Positions 45,305 to 56,899 of a stretch of 64,000 nt of DNA are shown here, one piece after another. The notes beneath the pieces are model-generated. The model was given only the letters and a program-made list of their open reading frames with translations, had not been told where the DNA came from and made no database searches. This stretch comes from Gautieria morchelliformis (taxonomy: Eukaryota; Basidiomycota; Agaricomycetes; Gomphales; Gomphaceae), in contig WHVA01000201.1 in the NCBI GenBank assembly GCA_015179125.1, forward strand, positions 1 through 64,000, written 5' to 3'. A program made the translations under genes and the position numbers. The first letter of the stretch is position 1. Every line of letters starts with the position of its first letter.

Positions 45305-47587
45305 CTAGCCTTGCCCGGTTTCTGTATCACTACTGTAACCCACGACTTCCAATTGTTGCTTGTTCAGAGCAAAGGTTGCGCGAAATATGCATAGCAGGTA
45401 CTCAGCGAGAAGGTCCGCTGATTCTTTCAGGACTATATTGGGGATACCATCGTCGCCCGGTGCTTTATAGGGTTTCAGCTTGTCTAACTGGCACCTGAGC
45501 TGATCCTCATGTAGTTGGAAGGTGTGATTCACCCGCTTGGGGTAGCGGTGGGCCAGCGGCACCAGCGACTTGGGCGGTTTGGGTGGGAAGAACGCCGCCA
45601 CAAGGGCCCGGCTTTTCTCCTCATTGGTTGCTGCCATGTACATGTCGCCATTGCCGTCAGTGGTGTGTAGTGAGAGAACCCTCGATCTCCCACCATCTGT
45701 GGCTGGGTTGGAGAGGTACTTATTTGCTGTCCACAGCAGACCCTCGTCGAGTCCCTCTAGATACTCAGCCCAGTGTTGCACCTTGGCCACGCTGATCGCC
45801 CTGCCATATTTCTCGCTGATCTCCCTGTGCTTTTCATGAGAAGGGTGGTCAGCCATTGCTCTATGTATGTAAGATAGATGGTTTATCCTATTCTTCGCTT
45901 TTTTGAGTTCTGGTAGTTCCTTGGTCCACCAGCGACGCAAGTGGGGCACTAGCTTCGAGAGCGGCACCGCCGCATCGATAGTGTCCTGAATAGCAGCAGT
46001 CAGTGAGTTAACCATTTCGTTGAACTCATCTATAGTGTCAAGCTCCTGTGGATCCGGAACCTCCTCTAGATTCTCCGCCAGTTGGTCTCTGAAGTCGGCC
46101 CAGTCGACCATTCGGAAGTTGTGGAAAGGCTCCAGCTCCTTTACCTCCACCTCAACATCCAGCGTCATGAGGATAGGCACATGGTCGGTGCCTGGCCCTC
46201 GCCTGCCCGGGGCAGTGTTGCAGTTGATGACGGTGTCGGCAATGTTGTCTGTACAGAACACGCTGTCGACTCTTGTCCAGTTTTTAGTGGACATGGATTG
46301 CAGGGTAGGGAGGCGCCTCAGGAGGGTCATGATCATGTTGTAGTCGGCCAGGAGTGATATCAGCTCTTCCGCTGCTCTGGTCACCTCTGCGGTGAATAGG
46401 TGGTGATTTCTCTCCTCATCCCACATGGGGTGGTGCCAGTTGAAGTCACCACACCATACCATGGAGTCCGACTCGTGCTGGAGTATGTGGCTCTGCCCCG
46501 CATCTAAAAAGCTGTCAATAGCCCTTAGCGTAGCCGACTGCTCACAGTCATTATAGATGTTGAATATTGTAGTCCTGCACTGGGGGTGATTGAACTGGAT
46601 GACCGTTACATCGTTCGTGCCCGCGAAGGAGACCTGTGACCACAGGTTGGTGTCCAGCACCGCATTCACAAGGATGACCGAACGCTTGGTAGATGAATCA
46701 GTAAGGTGGGAAGTTGGATATAGTACTCGCCAATTATGGTTAGCCTTTGTATTTCCTAGCGCATCTATGTACGGCTCTTGTAGTAGTATTAGGTCTTGTT
46801 CCGTGTGTATTGCAGAGTTCACAAGGTCATACTGGGCCTTGTCGGATTTGTTAAGATTTTGCTGATATATTCTCAGTCTCTTCGGCGATGGTTCTAGCGT
46901 GTATGTCATTGTTGTTGTTGTGGGGGTGGGGGGGGGTCCGCCTGTTTCGTCTGTGCCTCCCCTCTGGGGCCTAGGCCCCAGGTCAATGCTGTTAGGGAGG
47001 GTCGCTGGGCTGTTACGTGGTTGTGAGGGCGTGGGTGCGGGCGCTGGCAGTGGTGAGCGGCCCCCCCGCGAGTGGGGCGACTTGCGCCGGTAAGGTAGTG
47101 TCATCTGTCTGTATCCGCCCCTCCCATGTCTGACTGTTTCCCAACCTTCCCTGTATTGTGGTGCAATTGGCTGGGGAGCCAGCAGAGGTGCGGGGGGCGG
47201 GGGCTTGGGAGGCTGCGATACATGGGTCCAGGCCTCTTCAGTTGGGAAGTAGGGCATCTGATTTTCAAGTAACTTAGCATCCATCTCCGCGCACTTACCC
47301 AGGAATGTGGGGCACGTCCTGTCCCAACTCGCGTGGTTGTACGTCCTGCAAGATGTACAGTATAGCCTTGCGTTGCTGCATGTTGAGGTTTTGTGTCTTC
47401 CCCCACAGCTACCGCACGTATCGTATTCTTGTGGGCAGATATACGACAGATGGTTCCACCCTTGGCATTTGAGGCACCGGGTGGGTTCCTTCTTGCATTT
47501 CTCGGCATATACTTGTTTTTGGCACACTATTAGACCGTCGGTGAGCACCTTGTTGGCCAATTCCGGCGTGGTGAAGGTGATCAGCAC
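45305..47587 (-). CDS. LINE B continuous frame: zinc knuckles plus endonuclease plus start of RT
   Basis: A 760-codon frame. It begins in the ORF1 C-terminal region, LITFTTPELANKVLTDGL, followed by three CCHC-type knuckles (CLKCQGWNHLSYIC, CGSCGGRHKTSTC, CTSCRTYNHASWDRTC). A proline/arginine-rich linker leads without a stop to the endonuclease (ILLQEPYIDALGNT, MVWCGDFNWHHPMWDEE, GTDHVPILMTL) and then to the first RT block. In LINE A the same boundary has an ORF1 stop overlapped by an ORF2 ATG, so here either the two ORFs are naturally fused or the ORF1 stop has been lost. A possible internal ORF2 start is the ATG near 46911 (MTYTLEPSPKRLRI). Confidence 0.8.
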   Translation of the reverse strand: MLITFTTPELANKVLTDGLIVCQKQVYAEKCKKEPTRCLKCQGWNHLSYICPQEYDTCGSCGGRHKTSTCSNARLYCTSCRTYNHASWDRTCPTFLGKCAEMDAKLLENQMPYFPTEEAWTHVSQPPKPPPPAPLLAPQPIAPQYREGWETVRHGRGGYRQMTLPYRRKSPHSRGGRSPLPAPAPTPSQPRNSPATLPNSIDLGPRPQRGGTDETGGPPPTPTTTTMTYTLEPSPKRLRIYQQNLNKSDKAQYDLVNSAIHTEQDLILLQEPYIDALGNTKANHNWRVLYPTSHLTDSSTKRSVILVNAVLDTNLWSQVSFAGTNDVTVIQFNHPQCRTTIFNIYNDCEQSATLRAIDSFLDAGQSHILQHESDSMVWCGDFNWHHPMWDEERNHHLFTAEVTRAAEELISLLADYNMIMTLLRRLPTLQSMSTKNWTRVDSVFCTDNIADTVINCNTAPGRRGPGTDHVPILMTLDVEVEVKELEPFHNFRMVDWADFRDQLAENLEEVPDPQELDTIDEFNEMVNSLTAAIQDTIDAAVPLSKLVPHLRRWWTKELPELKKAKNRINHLSYIHRAMADHPSHEKHREISEKYGRAISVAKVQHWAEYLEGLDEGLLWTANKYLSNPATDGGRSRVLSLHTTDGNGDMYMAATNEEKSRALVAAFFPPKPPKSLVPLAHRYPKRVNHTFQLHEDQLRCQLDKLKPYKAPGDDGIPNIVLKESADLLAEYLLCIFRATFALNKQQLEVVGYSSDTETGQG

Positions 47588-48826
47588 GTGACCACAGGTT
47601 TGATTGGCTGTGCGCCGCTGTTTGGGTTTGATCCACCTTGGCTTTATCGATCACGCCATACGGTAGCCCGTTGTGCTCCTCCACCCCCCTAAGTTCGCCT
47701 TCCCTTTCTGGCTCGAAATGCAGAGGTATGAACTGGAGGATGAGTGGGAATAGGGGTGCTTTTATTCTTGCGTCGGGGGTGAGTGTCTCCGTGAACTGGA
47801 CTCTGTGCCTCGCTTCATTCAACCATCTGGCCGCACCCTCAGAGTTGAGTTCAAGTAGCACTCCTCCATTGGCGAGTCGCTTCGCACTGACAACAACCTG
47901 AGTTCCGTCCAAGTCTATGGTGCCTATGATCTCATTGGCCCATAGGACGAGCCCCGCGTTGTCAAGGTCTGCTAGGATACGGTCCCCCAGGGCTGCAGCA
48001 TCTACGAGCACTTGTCGCTGCTTAATTCCTTCCCTTGCTCTCACTCTGGCATCTAACGTGTGTGCCGCCGCCGCCGGTGTCTGCTGTGGCACCGCCATGG
48101 CTTTGAGTATGGCATCGCGATAGCTGGTGGTGGTCTCGCTGATCTCGGTTGCCGTGGTAGCGACCATGGAGGATTCAGCCTGTACCGTCTCCACCGCAGC
48201 TGTCGCCTTCTCGGCAGCCTGTTGGGAAGCCCTGGCTGTTTCCCCTGCGACCGCGGCAGCTTTATTGACCAACTCCGTTGCCTCCCGTACCCCGTTTGCG
48301 AGCACAGCACTCTCAGCCCTGATGCTCGCCTCTATTAGGTTCACGATTCTCAGGCTCCTCTCGTCGTCCTCTACCCTCTCTAGTGTGAATGCGATAGATC
48401 TTATTGCGTTGACTGCCTGGCGCGGCACCCCTTTATACTGCGTGACTTGTAGTAGGGCGGTGGACAACGTGTCGATCGTCCACGAGGCACCTGGAACTGT
48501 CAGCAGCGTGTGTTCAAGATAACACTTACCTTCTTTGGCATTCCTTATCTCCTGCCCCAGCAGATCCTGATATCCTCGCATGTCAGCATTTCCGGGTCAG
48601 CTGTGGCTCCTCTAGTGGTCAGTTGGGTCACTGGCACCGGCTTCTCTGGGGGTTGTCCCGTTCGCTTCGCTGGTTCTGTCATTTTTTCTCTGGCTGTCCC
48701 TGGTGCAGATCTGGGCTGGATGCGTCCCTGGGCATCTAGCTTGGCCTGCGCCATGGCCAGGGTCGTTGGACGTTGTGTCAGCATGTTCCGTCCCCTCGCC
48801 CCACTTGTCGACGCGTTTTTCGACAT
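47588..48826 (-). pseudogene. LINE B ORF1 N-terminal part
   Basis: From ATG at 48826 (MSKNASTSGARGRNMLTQRP) the frame runs to about 48545, then continues in another frame (GYQDLLGQEIRNAKEG). A GT-AG-like interval (about 48490-48525) may be an intron or chance. A long Ala/Glu-rich helical stretch (ELVNKAAAVAGETARASQQA) is probably a coiled coil, followed by RILADLDNAGLVLWANEIIG. The frame diverges near 47600 and the zinc-knuckle part continues in the frame of the 760-codon reading frame. Role: RNA binding in the element ribonucleoprotein. Confidence 0.65.
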
Positions 48827-48869
48827 CGGGGCTAGGGCTGGTGGAGTTTTGGCGTGTGTATATGTGTAG

Positions 48870-50048
48870 AGAAGAGGATATGTAGTAGAGGTCTTTTAGA
48901 AGCGTGTCGATGTGAAGAATTACGGGAAAATGTGTAGAATTTTGTTAAGCGCCCTGCCAGTGGTGGTGGTCGAAGTACAAAAGGAGTTCAATACACAGTC
49001 TTATCTCGCGGCCACGAACAGGTGACATGACGGTGACGGAATAAGTGATGTGAGCGGCGAGTTCTTGGAGGTTCAGGTGATCTATCTTGTTCGTGATATC
49101 TGTAGAACATCTCACAAGAGCCAATATTCTAGGTCACTCTGTCTCAAAGCTGTTGCGGCGTATTCAGAAGTAGAAATGTCCCACCCTCTATTTTATTCCA
49201 TCCCAATTAATCTATTTTCCATACTCAAACTCATCAGTGTTCAGTGGTACCAGTGATTGAATTTATCCACATCCCGATTCGGCTCATTCCCAGCAAGTAA
49301 TAATATGAGCGTAAAAGGATACTTATCGGTCACTCAAAATTTAGAGTGAAGCGCGGTGAGTTTAGGAGCTTTTGGCACATCTGCATATACTCATGCACAT
49401 CCAGACTGTACGGCGCTCACATGGTGTATAAATATATGGTAGGCTATGCGTGCAACGGGAATATCAGTGTCTGTCATGATCGGGTATGTCGCGCTCTCAA
49501 TTTAATGTGATGTCGGGCTCAATCCAGACCAAACGTTGCTGATCCTCATGAGAAGCACAATAGGGTTTTGTGTACTTGCGTCTGACAGGGTGTTCGAGAG
49601 GGTCATGGGTTCATGCCGTTCCCACTGGGCTTTTTATTGCCATGAGCTACCAGCCCCCTGATCCTCCCTCAGATTTTCTCTAGAGTACATGGATTTGTTG
49701 GACTACCACTTACAATACTTGTCATTCCAAGGACTGTCTACACTCTCTTTTTGCAGGCGGGAACCTGGCCAGATGGCCGCAGTTCTCCCTAAGCCACCCA
49801 CAAACACGCAAGGCCCCGAAGGCCACCACAATTCAAATAAATTATGAAGAAAGTCAAATTTGAAATGTCACAGAATATATATGTATCTATGGGTTTTTGA
49901 TGGTATGGGTTTGCAAGAGTGAGCAGATAGCCACATAAGTTGCTGCATGTTACTCTGCTAGTGGGTCTGTATTGGAATCATGGCTATGATGCATTAGCTT
50001 GGATGCTGGCATTAAGCCTCTGCCATTCTTCCAGATCCTACTGAACCA
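48870..50048. other. No supported gene
   Basis: Moderately AT-rich sequence with only short frames. A segment near 49590-49625 resembles a polymerase III B box (GGGTTCATGCC), but I find no matching A box at the right distance. Confidence 0.45.
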
Positions 50049-51845
50049 TTAACCAGTGCCTGAATGAGACACTAACTGCTCACCAGAGGCAATCTGCCCA
50101 GCCAGTTCTACATCACCAGGGCATCCAGTTGTGCAAGGAAACTCATCCAACTCTATCCCAGCTGACCCAGCATCTTCAGGTGACTGCTGGCCTTCCTGAT
50201 CAGCCACATTGTCCTCCAAGTTCTCAGCATTAAAAGCCTCCCAGCTCAAGTGAGGGTTCCCAAATTCAGCCACTATAGCATTGTGAACACTTTGTCTGGC
50301 TGCATGGAAGCTGGTGAATGAAAGAGAGGGTAACGAGGGGCTGTTAAGTCGACTGTGTCTCTCTTTGAGAGTTAGGTGAAAGCGGCAGATGAGAATCACT
50401 GAGAAGCTGGTTGTACCCTGTTAGTACAATCATGTCTTTCTTCTTAAATTGGTGGGAAGATACCTGTTCTGAAGGTAGCCTAAGATGCCTTGAAGGCTTG
50501 GCTTTATGCCATAAAGCAGCTGACGTTAGCCATTCTTTTATCATGATCAATGTATTACATACCCTCAATACCTGAAATGTAAAAGAAGACTGAGTAAGCC
50601 CTCAAAGCTCAATGGCATTATAAGTAACAATACCTCTACTGTGACTGCATTAGCCAAACTAATTGTAAGCACAAATCTAAATATGAATCAACATATGCAA
50701 TATCATAGGAATAATGTTCCATACCCATATCTGACAAAGCCTTACCTGTAGATTAGTGATATGTTCATATATATAAGCTATATGTTGTATGCTCACCTTG
50801 GTAAATGACTAGACTAATGAGAGATTTCTTATCCCAAACCTCACCTTTCCACCAAAGCCTCAGGGTTTGAATTGAGCTCAAAATGGTTACAATCACCACT
50901 CCGGTGTCAAAAAGGATTACAGTAACATTGGCGATGGTAAGCACTGTCAAAGGTATTCAGAGACAAATTGGACAAATACAAGTCCATAGATATTACACCT
51001 GATGAATTTGTTAGTGTTAATCTAGCCAGAAAGTCCTAGTCAGTACTGACAAAGTCAATGTATTAGATTGTGAATGAGTGAGATTGCAGTTTTGCAAAAC
51101 AGACTGGTACTATATCAGTAAAATGAGCTTATCCTATTTATTCAAAATCTGCACAGGGACATACCACTTCCATGATATTAGAACCAAGCATTAGCAGGCC
51201 AAGAATACCCCAAACTCTTTGATTCTGAAGAGAAATAGCATAGGTGCGAGCTAGCAGAAGGCCTAGATAATAAAATGTGTTGATCCTTCTGCCTGAGAAA
51301 TATATGGGTATAATCACTCACCCTGTACACTAATCTCACAAGGAACTGTTAAAGCACCAGTTAGGTGAATTAGAGTATTACATTTCCTTTGAATATATGA
51401 GTCTCTAGGTTGCTTCTTCATGAAGAATGCAAGTCATACTAGATACTCATTTCAATCAGTAAGGTTGTTACAGATGAGAGCATGTCCTAATATACCTCAA
51501 GGGAGAGAGTAGATAAATAACCATATATGGCAACAAGAAAAAAAGCCAAGGTCAGGTAGCGAGCGAGTAAATAGAGAACGGTGCCGATTTTGACGGTCTT
51601 GCACCAAATGTGCTTGATCTCAGATGGTAGGGTGAGAAGAGTGTCGTAGATGAGCAGTGCTGTATAACAATGTATGGAAATCATCGAATTAGATAGGGGA
51701 TATGTACGCCTACCAAACACTGCAAAGGTGACAGATTTGAACGCAAAGCTAGTTCAGGTAAGTTCTTCTGCATCTCACTCAGTGTGATAAGTACGTACTT
51801 GTCTGATAGCACCTGGATTTCAGCCGAGGGGTCCGCCTGAGACAT
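50049..51845 (-). CDS. DUF6533 multi-pass membrane protein, host gene
   Basis: Minus strand, ATG at 51845 (MSQADPSAEIQVLSDK), then a GT-AG intron. The next exon (to about 51490) reads ALLIYDTLLTLPSEIKHIWC and YLLARYLTLAFFLVAIYGYL, the DUF6533 signature with the YDxLLTL motif and a membrane helix. Further exons give RTYAISLQNQRVWGILGLL (about 51255-51175), VTVILFDTGVVIVTILSSI with a membrane helix (50930-50860), LWWKGEVWDKKSLISLVIY (about 50845-50800) and VLTISLANAVTVE (about 50670-50630). The C-terminal exon (about 50320-50049) is acidic (ENLEDNVADQEGQQSPEDAG). The exon pattern and acidic tail fit the family, which is abundant in Agaricomycetes and of unknown function. I see no certain lesion, but every splice site cannot be confirmed. 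Confidence 0.75.
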
Positions 51846-51849
51846 GATA

Positions 51850-52879
51850 TAAGAAAGAAAGACTGGAATTCAGACGAGGGACTAAGTTGTGCGTAGCGAT
51901 GTGGGGTTGGAGTAGCAGATCGCGCAAGGTGCATATATAAGATTCTCGCCGGGGGTGCTGCCAGGTCGAGCATATTCACAACATCCCATCAGTGCGAAGC
52001 ATGGCGCAATTTGCAAGGTGGGCGGGTCTGATAGAAGAACGTCAAGTTAAAATCATTAATACAAGGTCGAAGCATTAGATACAGTGATCAACTCGGACGA
52101 GTAATTGAGCCTTGGGTTCTTGCCAGGAACTGGTTATTATATCCGCGGAATGGTCTCGAAAATGCATATAAAACTTGACGTCATGTAAGCGCACCTGGCA
52201 CTCGTTGACGACTGCAAGTGCGGTGTCAGCATAACGACACATGAAAACCGACTGGAACAAAGCTCACTGATGGCTATTAAGGTGAAACAGATACGGGGTA
52301 TTACTTAAAAAGAAGGGAACACGAGGAAGCGAGATGATTGGGAGATCTCACCTCAATCGCCAGAGTTCACATTCTAAGCGACGTTGGATGATCTTGCAGG
52401 CATACCAGCTTGTGTCAATGTTGCTGGACATGGCGACAGTGGAAATTTCTCATTTTGGCGGCATGTCCTGTAAGACGTGAGGAGAGGTCGTATGAAGACA
52501 CTTCGAATTTCGACATGAGGCACAACGACTGGTAACCACGATATCGTGCACTCAGTGTATCGGCTGTGAACGTGATGGTAGAGCTGTGCCCGTGTGGCCC
52601 GGGAAAGCCCAGGGTGATCTGAGACGTGTTTGTTGTTTTATCTAGCATGCTATCATTAGAATGACGACAGTGCCACCTAGCGAGAACAAACTGCATTGGA
52701 CGTCTCGCAGTTTTTAATTCAGATCAGAAAAATGTGTGGCTGTCCTGATCAAATCATGTCAGCTCGAGTTGAACACCGGTACCTGGTTGGCTCCAGAGTC
52801 AAATATAAACAATCATCACATACACACCACATCCGCATCGCATTTCAAAGACCGGAGACTGATAATCCCGAGCGAAGTG
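51850..52879. other. No supported gene
   Basis: Two minus-strand open stretches (52075-52260 and 52415-52696) show no recognisable domain. They could be exons of an unknown gene upstream of the DUF6533 gene, but no consistent splice structure is evident. Confidence 0.4.
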
Positions 52880-54919
52880 AGGCTTCGTCGTGCGCGGATC
52901 AGGAACCCACCAAACAAAGACAAACATGCACACCGGTTTCGGCAGCAGCATGACACGGACACAGACAACCCTGACGCCGTCTTTCCATAGTACGATTTTA
53001 CCCATCCACTCCAAACGCCAGTTCACCGCCCCTCACATAACACTAACAGCCTCCCCTGCCAGGCTTCATATCTCCCCCGCCTCTCCCCACGATCATGAAC
53101 TTACGATGTTTCCGGTGTGTCTGCCAGCGGAGGGACGGTGGTGTGTGTGTGTGTGTCTGGTGTAGTGAGGCCAGCAAGAGGAACGAGCGCAGTATACTGT
53201 ATTTCCCTTTCCATATAGACAGGCCGTCCATCCTGGATGACACGTTTGCTCTCCTCTCCACCACGTCTCGCCATCCGTCCATCCGCCGGCATGACCCAGA
53301 CCCAGACACAAGCACAGACCCTGGAGACGCGGATGGTACGTCCCCTTGCCCAGTCCCTCGTGTCTCTTACCGAGCGCCACTCGTTGCTCTCTAGACTCTA
53401 CCCTCCCGCCCCTCACGTCCCGCACCGCCATCCCACCCCGCGGCGGGCCTTTCCCACCGGGATTGAGCTCATGAAGCTCTTCCCGCGCTGTCCCCCGAGC
53501 GGCGGCTCCTTCCCGCACGCCTTGCACGCCCACCGCGACGCGGGGGGCTTCCCTGCGGAGGAGGCGCGCTGCCCGTGCGAGGCGTATCCGCGGGGTGAGC
53601 TGGAGAAGCATAGGTGGATCGCGCACGAGCCTGGCCGCGGCGCGTTGCGGGGGACGTCGGCGTGGTTCGACGGGCAGGAGCCCGCGTTTTTCGGGGCGGG
53701 GACGCAGCCGCGCGCGTGAGGACACCGAACGCCCAGACGGTGGGATTACTTCCAGATGGCGCCTGCGCGAGTTCAGTCGCGCGGCCGAGCGCGAGTTTCA
53801 TGTCGGCGGGGAGCCCGTGCGCGCCATTGGCGGGGCAGGGCCCGGGAAGAGCCCCCGGCGAAGCGGGGCAGTGGGCTGGGGCTGGGGCTGAGGCTTGGGA
53901 TGGAGAGCGCGGCTGACGTCGATGCGTCGCTGCGCCTCTCACCTGGGGTCCATGTGCACGACGCACGTGAGCACGTGCGCGCGTCGCCGCCCAGGTCGCC
54001 GCGGTGCACCACGGCCGTGCTGGCGCACGGCACATCCCCGTACCCCCGCACACACCTGCCGCCGCTGCCCTGAGCAACTACATGCGCACCCGCAGCGCCC
54101 CACAAGCCCCCTTACCCGCGCCTACCGCCGCCGCCGCCACCGCACCCTTTCCCGCACCCTTACCCTTATCCCCCCCCTCCCAGAGCCCCCCGCCGACCCG
54201 CAGGTAAATCCACGAAACGCGTCTTCGTGATCCCGCCCCGCACGCCCCCTAGGAACGGGAACGGGAACGGACCCGCGCCTGCGCCCAACGCGTACCCCAC
54301 CCCACTCGCTCATGCTCTCCCCGTGCTCGCCCACGCCCACGCAGCACGCACCTACCCGCTCGCGGGGTCGCCGCCTCCCCACCTCCCCACACACACGAAC
54401 CCGAACCACAGCTCGAACAAGCTCTCCTCCATCACGGCGCCTGCACCACGGCCTATCACGGTCACCGGTCCTGGGGTGGGTCCTGGTGTGGGGGTGACGA
54501 GTCTGGTGCGCATTTATTAAGGCTTGGGTGCGTGGGATGCGTGGGTGTGTGGGTATGAGGTTGAGGTATGCGCAAAGCAAGAGCAACAGGAGCGTTATCA
54601 TGATGTGATGCGGGGTACATGCCCCGGGCCTGGGGGTCCTCGGCATTCGATTCAGGAGGGGAACAGGGGGAGGGAAGGGGAGGGAGAAACGTGCTGCCGA
54701 CCTGCGCCGGGGCGGCTCGACTAGACCATCGACTGTAGTGGGGTATGGGTAGGGGATGGGAGTGTGGCTCGTGTACGAGTCGTGTATCGTGTGTCGCGCC
54801 GCGCGTAGCGTGTAATGTGTTGTATTCCCGTACTGGTATCTATCTCTGTCTCGGTTCTCAAGCTTCGTAGTGTGACGCAATCCCGGCATTCCTAACTCAA
54901 TACACCAACTACACCAGTA
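52880..54919 (+). repeat. Unknown repeat Y, copy 2 (5' part)
   Basis: Inverted counterpart of 32079-34301. On the plus strand it keeps a frame (from about 53290) with SLVSLTERHSLLSRLYPP, CPPSGGSFPHALHAHRDAGG (53490-53550) and AWFDGQEPAFFGAGTQ (53660-53710), more regular than in copy 1. The 3' end of the repeat is displaced to 59899-59996 by the DIRS element. GC-rich, proline-rich tail at 53950-54450. Confidence 0.75.
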
Positions 54920-55227
54920 TTTAGCTATAGGTACCGCACGATCCGAACGCGGGCGTAGCGGGCGTAGCGGGCGTCCAGTTGAACGCCAAGCACGGCGGAG
55001 TTCACATCATCTCTCCCTTGTCACTCACCATCATCGCGAAGAACAATAGCCCCAGTATTTCATACCACTCGCTCATTAATTCACCGCAACTGAGCTTGAT
55101 TCATATCCATCCACATCCCTAGTGGCCCACCCCCGTAGCTACACATTCCTAACCCCCTAACGCACTCGCAGCCGCGCACACCAGCGCACCACCGCGCCAC
55201 GCACTAACGTTACACGTCAAGTGCAGC

Positions 55228-56897
55228 ATGACGCCGCCAGAAGCACCAGCCGGCACCCACCGACATCTTGGCCTGAACCTCAACGAGGCACCACCACCCT
55301 TGCCGCCAATCACGCAACCAATGCCCACACACACATCGAACGCGAGCGGTAACACCCGCACGAACACACCCGGGACGCGCAGCCAAGGTGCCACCAACCC
55401 CCGCGGGCCTGAACGAGCACCAGCCGCCACCAGCCCAGAGACCAGCACCTGCCGCTTGGCCCCAGCCTCAACCCCCTGCCTCAGCCGCAACCGCAACAGC
55501 AGCAACACCCGAACCCGCTCCACCAACCACAGCCTGAGCCGCATCACCAGCCACAGCAGCAACCACCGTGCCCTCACACCCAGCAACAACCCAGACGCTC
55601 GGCGGCAGACCTCGACGCGCAAATCGCAGCGCTAATGGCCGAGAAACAGCAGCTCACGCTACCCGCACCACCGCAGCCAGCTGAACCGCAATCACTGATA
55701 GCCACGGAGGAGGCCATCCAGTCCGCCAGGCTATCCGCCATCGAAACGGCCGCGCGCAGCGGAGATGAGAGACACTCCCTCTCCGAAATCGTCCTGGGCT
55801 TCAAGCTGAGCGCGCTAAGCATCCGTAAGTCCCTTCACACGCTGCATCACACATAACCCCCCCCCCCCCTACCCCATCCCCTCCGCCGCACCAGGCCAGC
55901 GATAGGCCATGGCACCGCAGGGCAATAGGCCCCCAGCCACGGCAATAGGCCAGGCAATCAGTGCCAATGAGGCCAGCCAAGCCGGCGATAGGCCAGTAAG
56001 GCAAGCCGTGGCGATAGGCCATTGGGCGCGCGCGCACCGCATCTTCGCACTTCACTATCCAATGTGCAACGGGCACAGCTGACATCAGCTATGCGTGTAG
56101 CCATACCTCCCAGGGTTGACGAGGCCTTTAAAGCCTTCCGTTACGTCCCATACACCGCCCTATCCACCTCCGCGCGCCTGAAAGCAGATAGAGGTGAGGA
56201 GGAATACATCTTCAACGCGCAGGGCGGCATCACGCTGAAGGGTTTGGACAAGCGAAGCGAAAAATCCATCCCGATGGTGGACTGGTTCGCGGCATCCAAA
56301 ACGGCAGTAGAGAGGACAGGGTTCTACTGGGGACAAAAGAGGGCGGACGCGCTGGCGGCACACAACGCGGTTGTGATGGACCTAGCCCGCTCGCACTCCT
56401 GGAGCGTGGCTGTAGAATATGACATACAGCAGCGTGAAGCAGTGGCGCGAGACCCTGCGCATGACCTAGCGGTGCTAGATGCGAACGCACTCACGGTCAT
56501 AGTGACCAGGCTCGCCCTGATGGCAGCCCCATCCGCGCACCAAGCACCTATGCTCCACCCGCTGTTACCCAAACGCCCCAGCACGGCAGAGCAGCAGGAG
56601 TATCAACAGCGCAAGCGGGCAAAGCCAGACCGTCTACTGTGCTTTCGATGTGGGCTTGCAGGACACCTACCAGCAGAATGCAAAGCCGACCAAACCACTG
56701 CTGGAAAGCCGACGGCCGCACTCGGGCAGAACGCCAAGAACGAGCATGCCTTGCTTGCCCCAACAGGCAAGCAATTCTGCTTTAACTGGGCGAGAGCTTC
56801 CGCCTGCAGATGGGGCGCCGCTTGCCACAACGCTCACGCATGCAGCCTCTGTGGCGACACCGCGCATGGCGCCGGCAACTGCAAACCACTCTACTGA
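55228..56897 (+). CDS. DIRS structural (gag-like) region
   Basis: A proline/threonine-rich N-terminal frame (55228-55635) is followed by a helical segment (56022-56560) with VDEAFKAFRYVPYTALS and DKRSEKSIPMVDWFAASKTA. Then come a basic stretch and a CCHC knuckle, CFRCGLAGHLPAEC (56641-56682), and a second cluster CFNWARASACRWGAAC and CSLCGDTAHGAGNC (56778-56885). The last cluster is similar to CCCH/CCHC motifs in basidiomycete DIRS-like structural proteins. Likely nucleic-acid binding in the retrotransposition particle. Confidence 0.7.
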
Positions 56898-56899
56898 CC

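Larger units (their letters stand above)
45297..48830 (-). mobile_element. LINE B (non-LTR retrotransposon), 3'-truncated
   Basis: A second LINE on the minus strand, distinct from LINE A. ORF1 (48826 down to about 47130) has an N-terminal part (MSKNASTSGARGRN), a helical segment, CKRLANGG-equivalent AKRLANGGVLLEL, and zinc knuckles. ORF2 begins with the endonuclease and ends in the first reverse transcriptase block (LKPYKAPGDDGIPNIVLKES). The LTR of the Copia-type element abuts at 45297 and nothing of the LINE is seen beyond it. Frame slips occur near 48560 and near 47590-47600, and a third near 45345 where the frame changes before SWVTVVIQKPGKAS. Confidence 0.8.

Noticed and set aside
49590-49640. 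Possible tRNA or tRNA-derived SINE (B-box-like GGGTTCATGCC)
   Set aside because: There is no A box at a suitable distance, no cloverleaf could be drawn and no poly tract or duplication follows.
52075-52696. Minus-strand host gene upstream of DUF6533
   Set aside because: The two open stretches have no recognisable motif and no consistent splice sites, so I left them unannotated.
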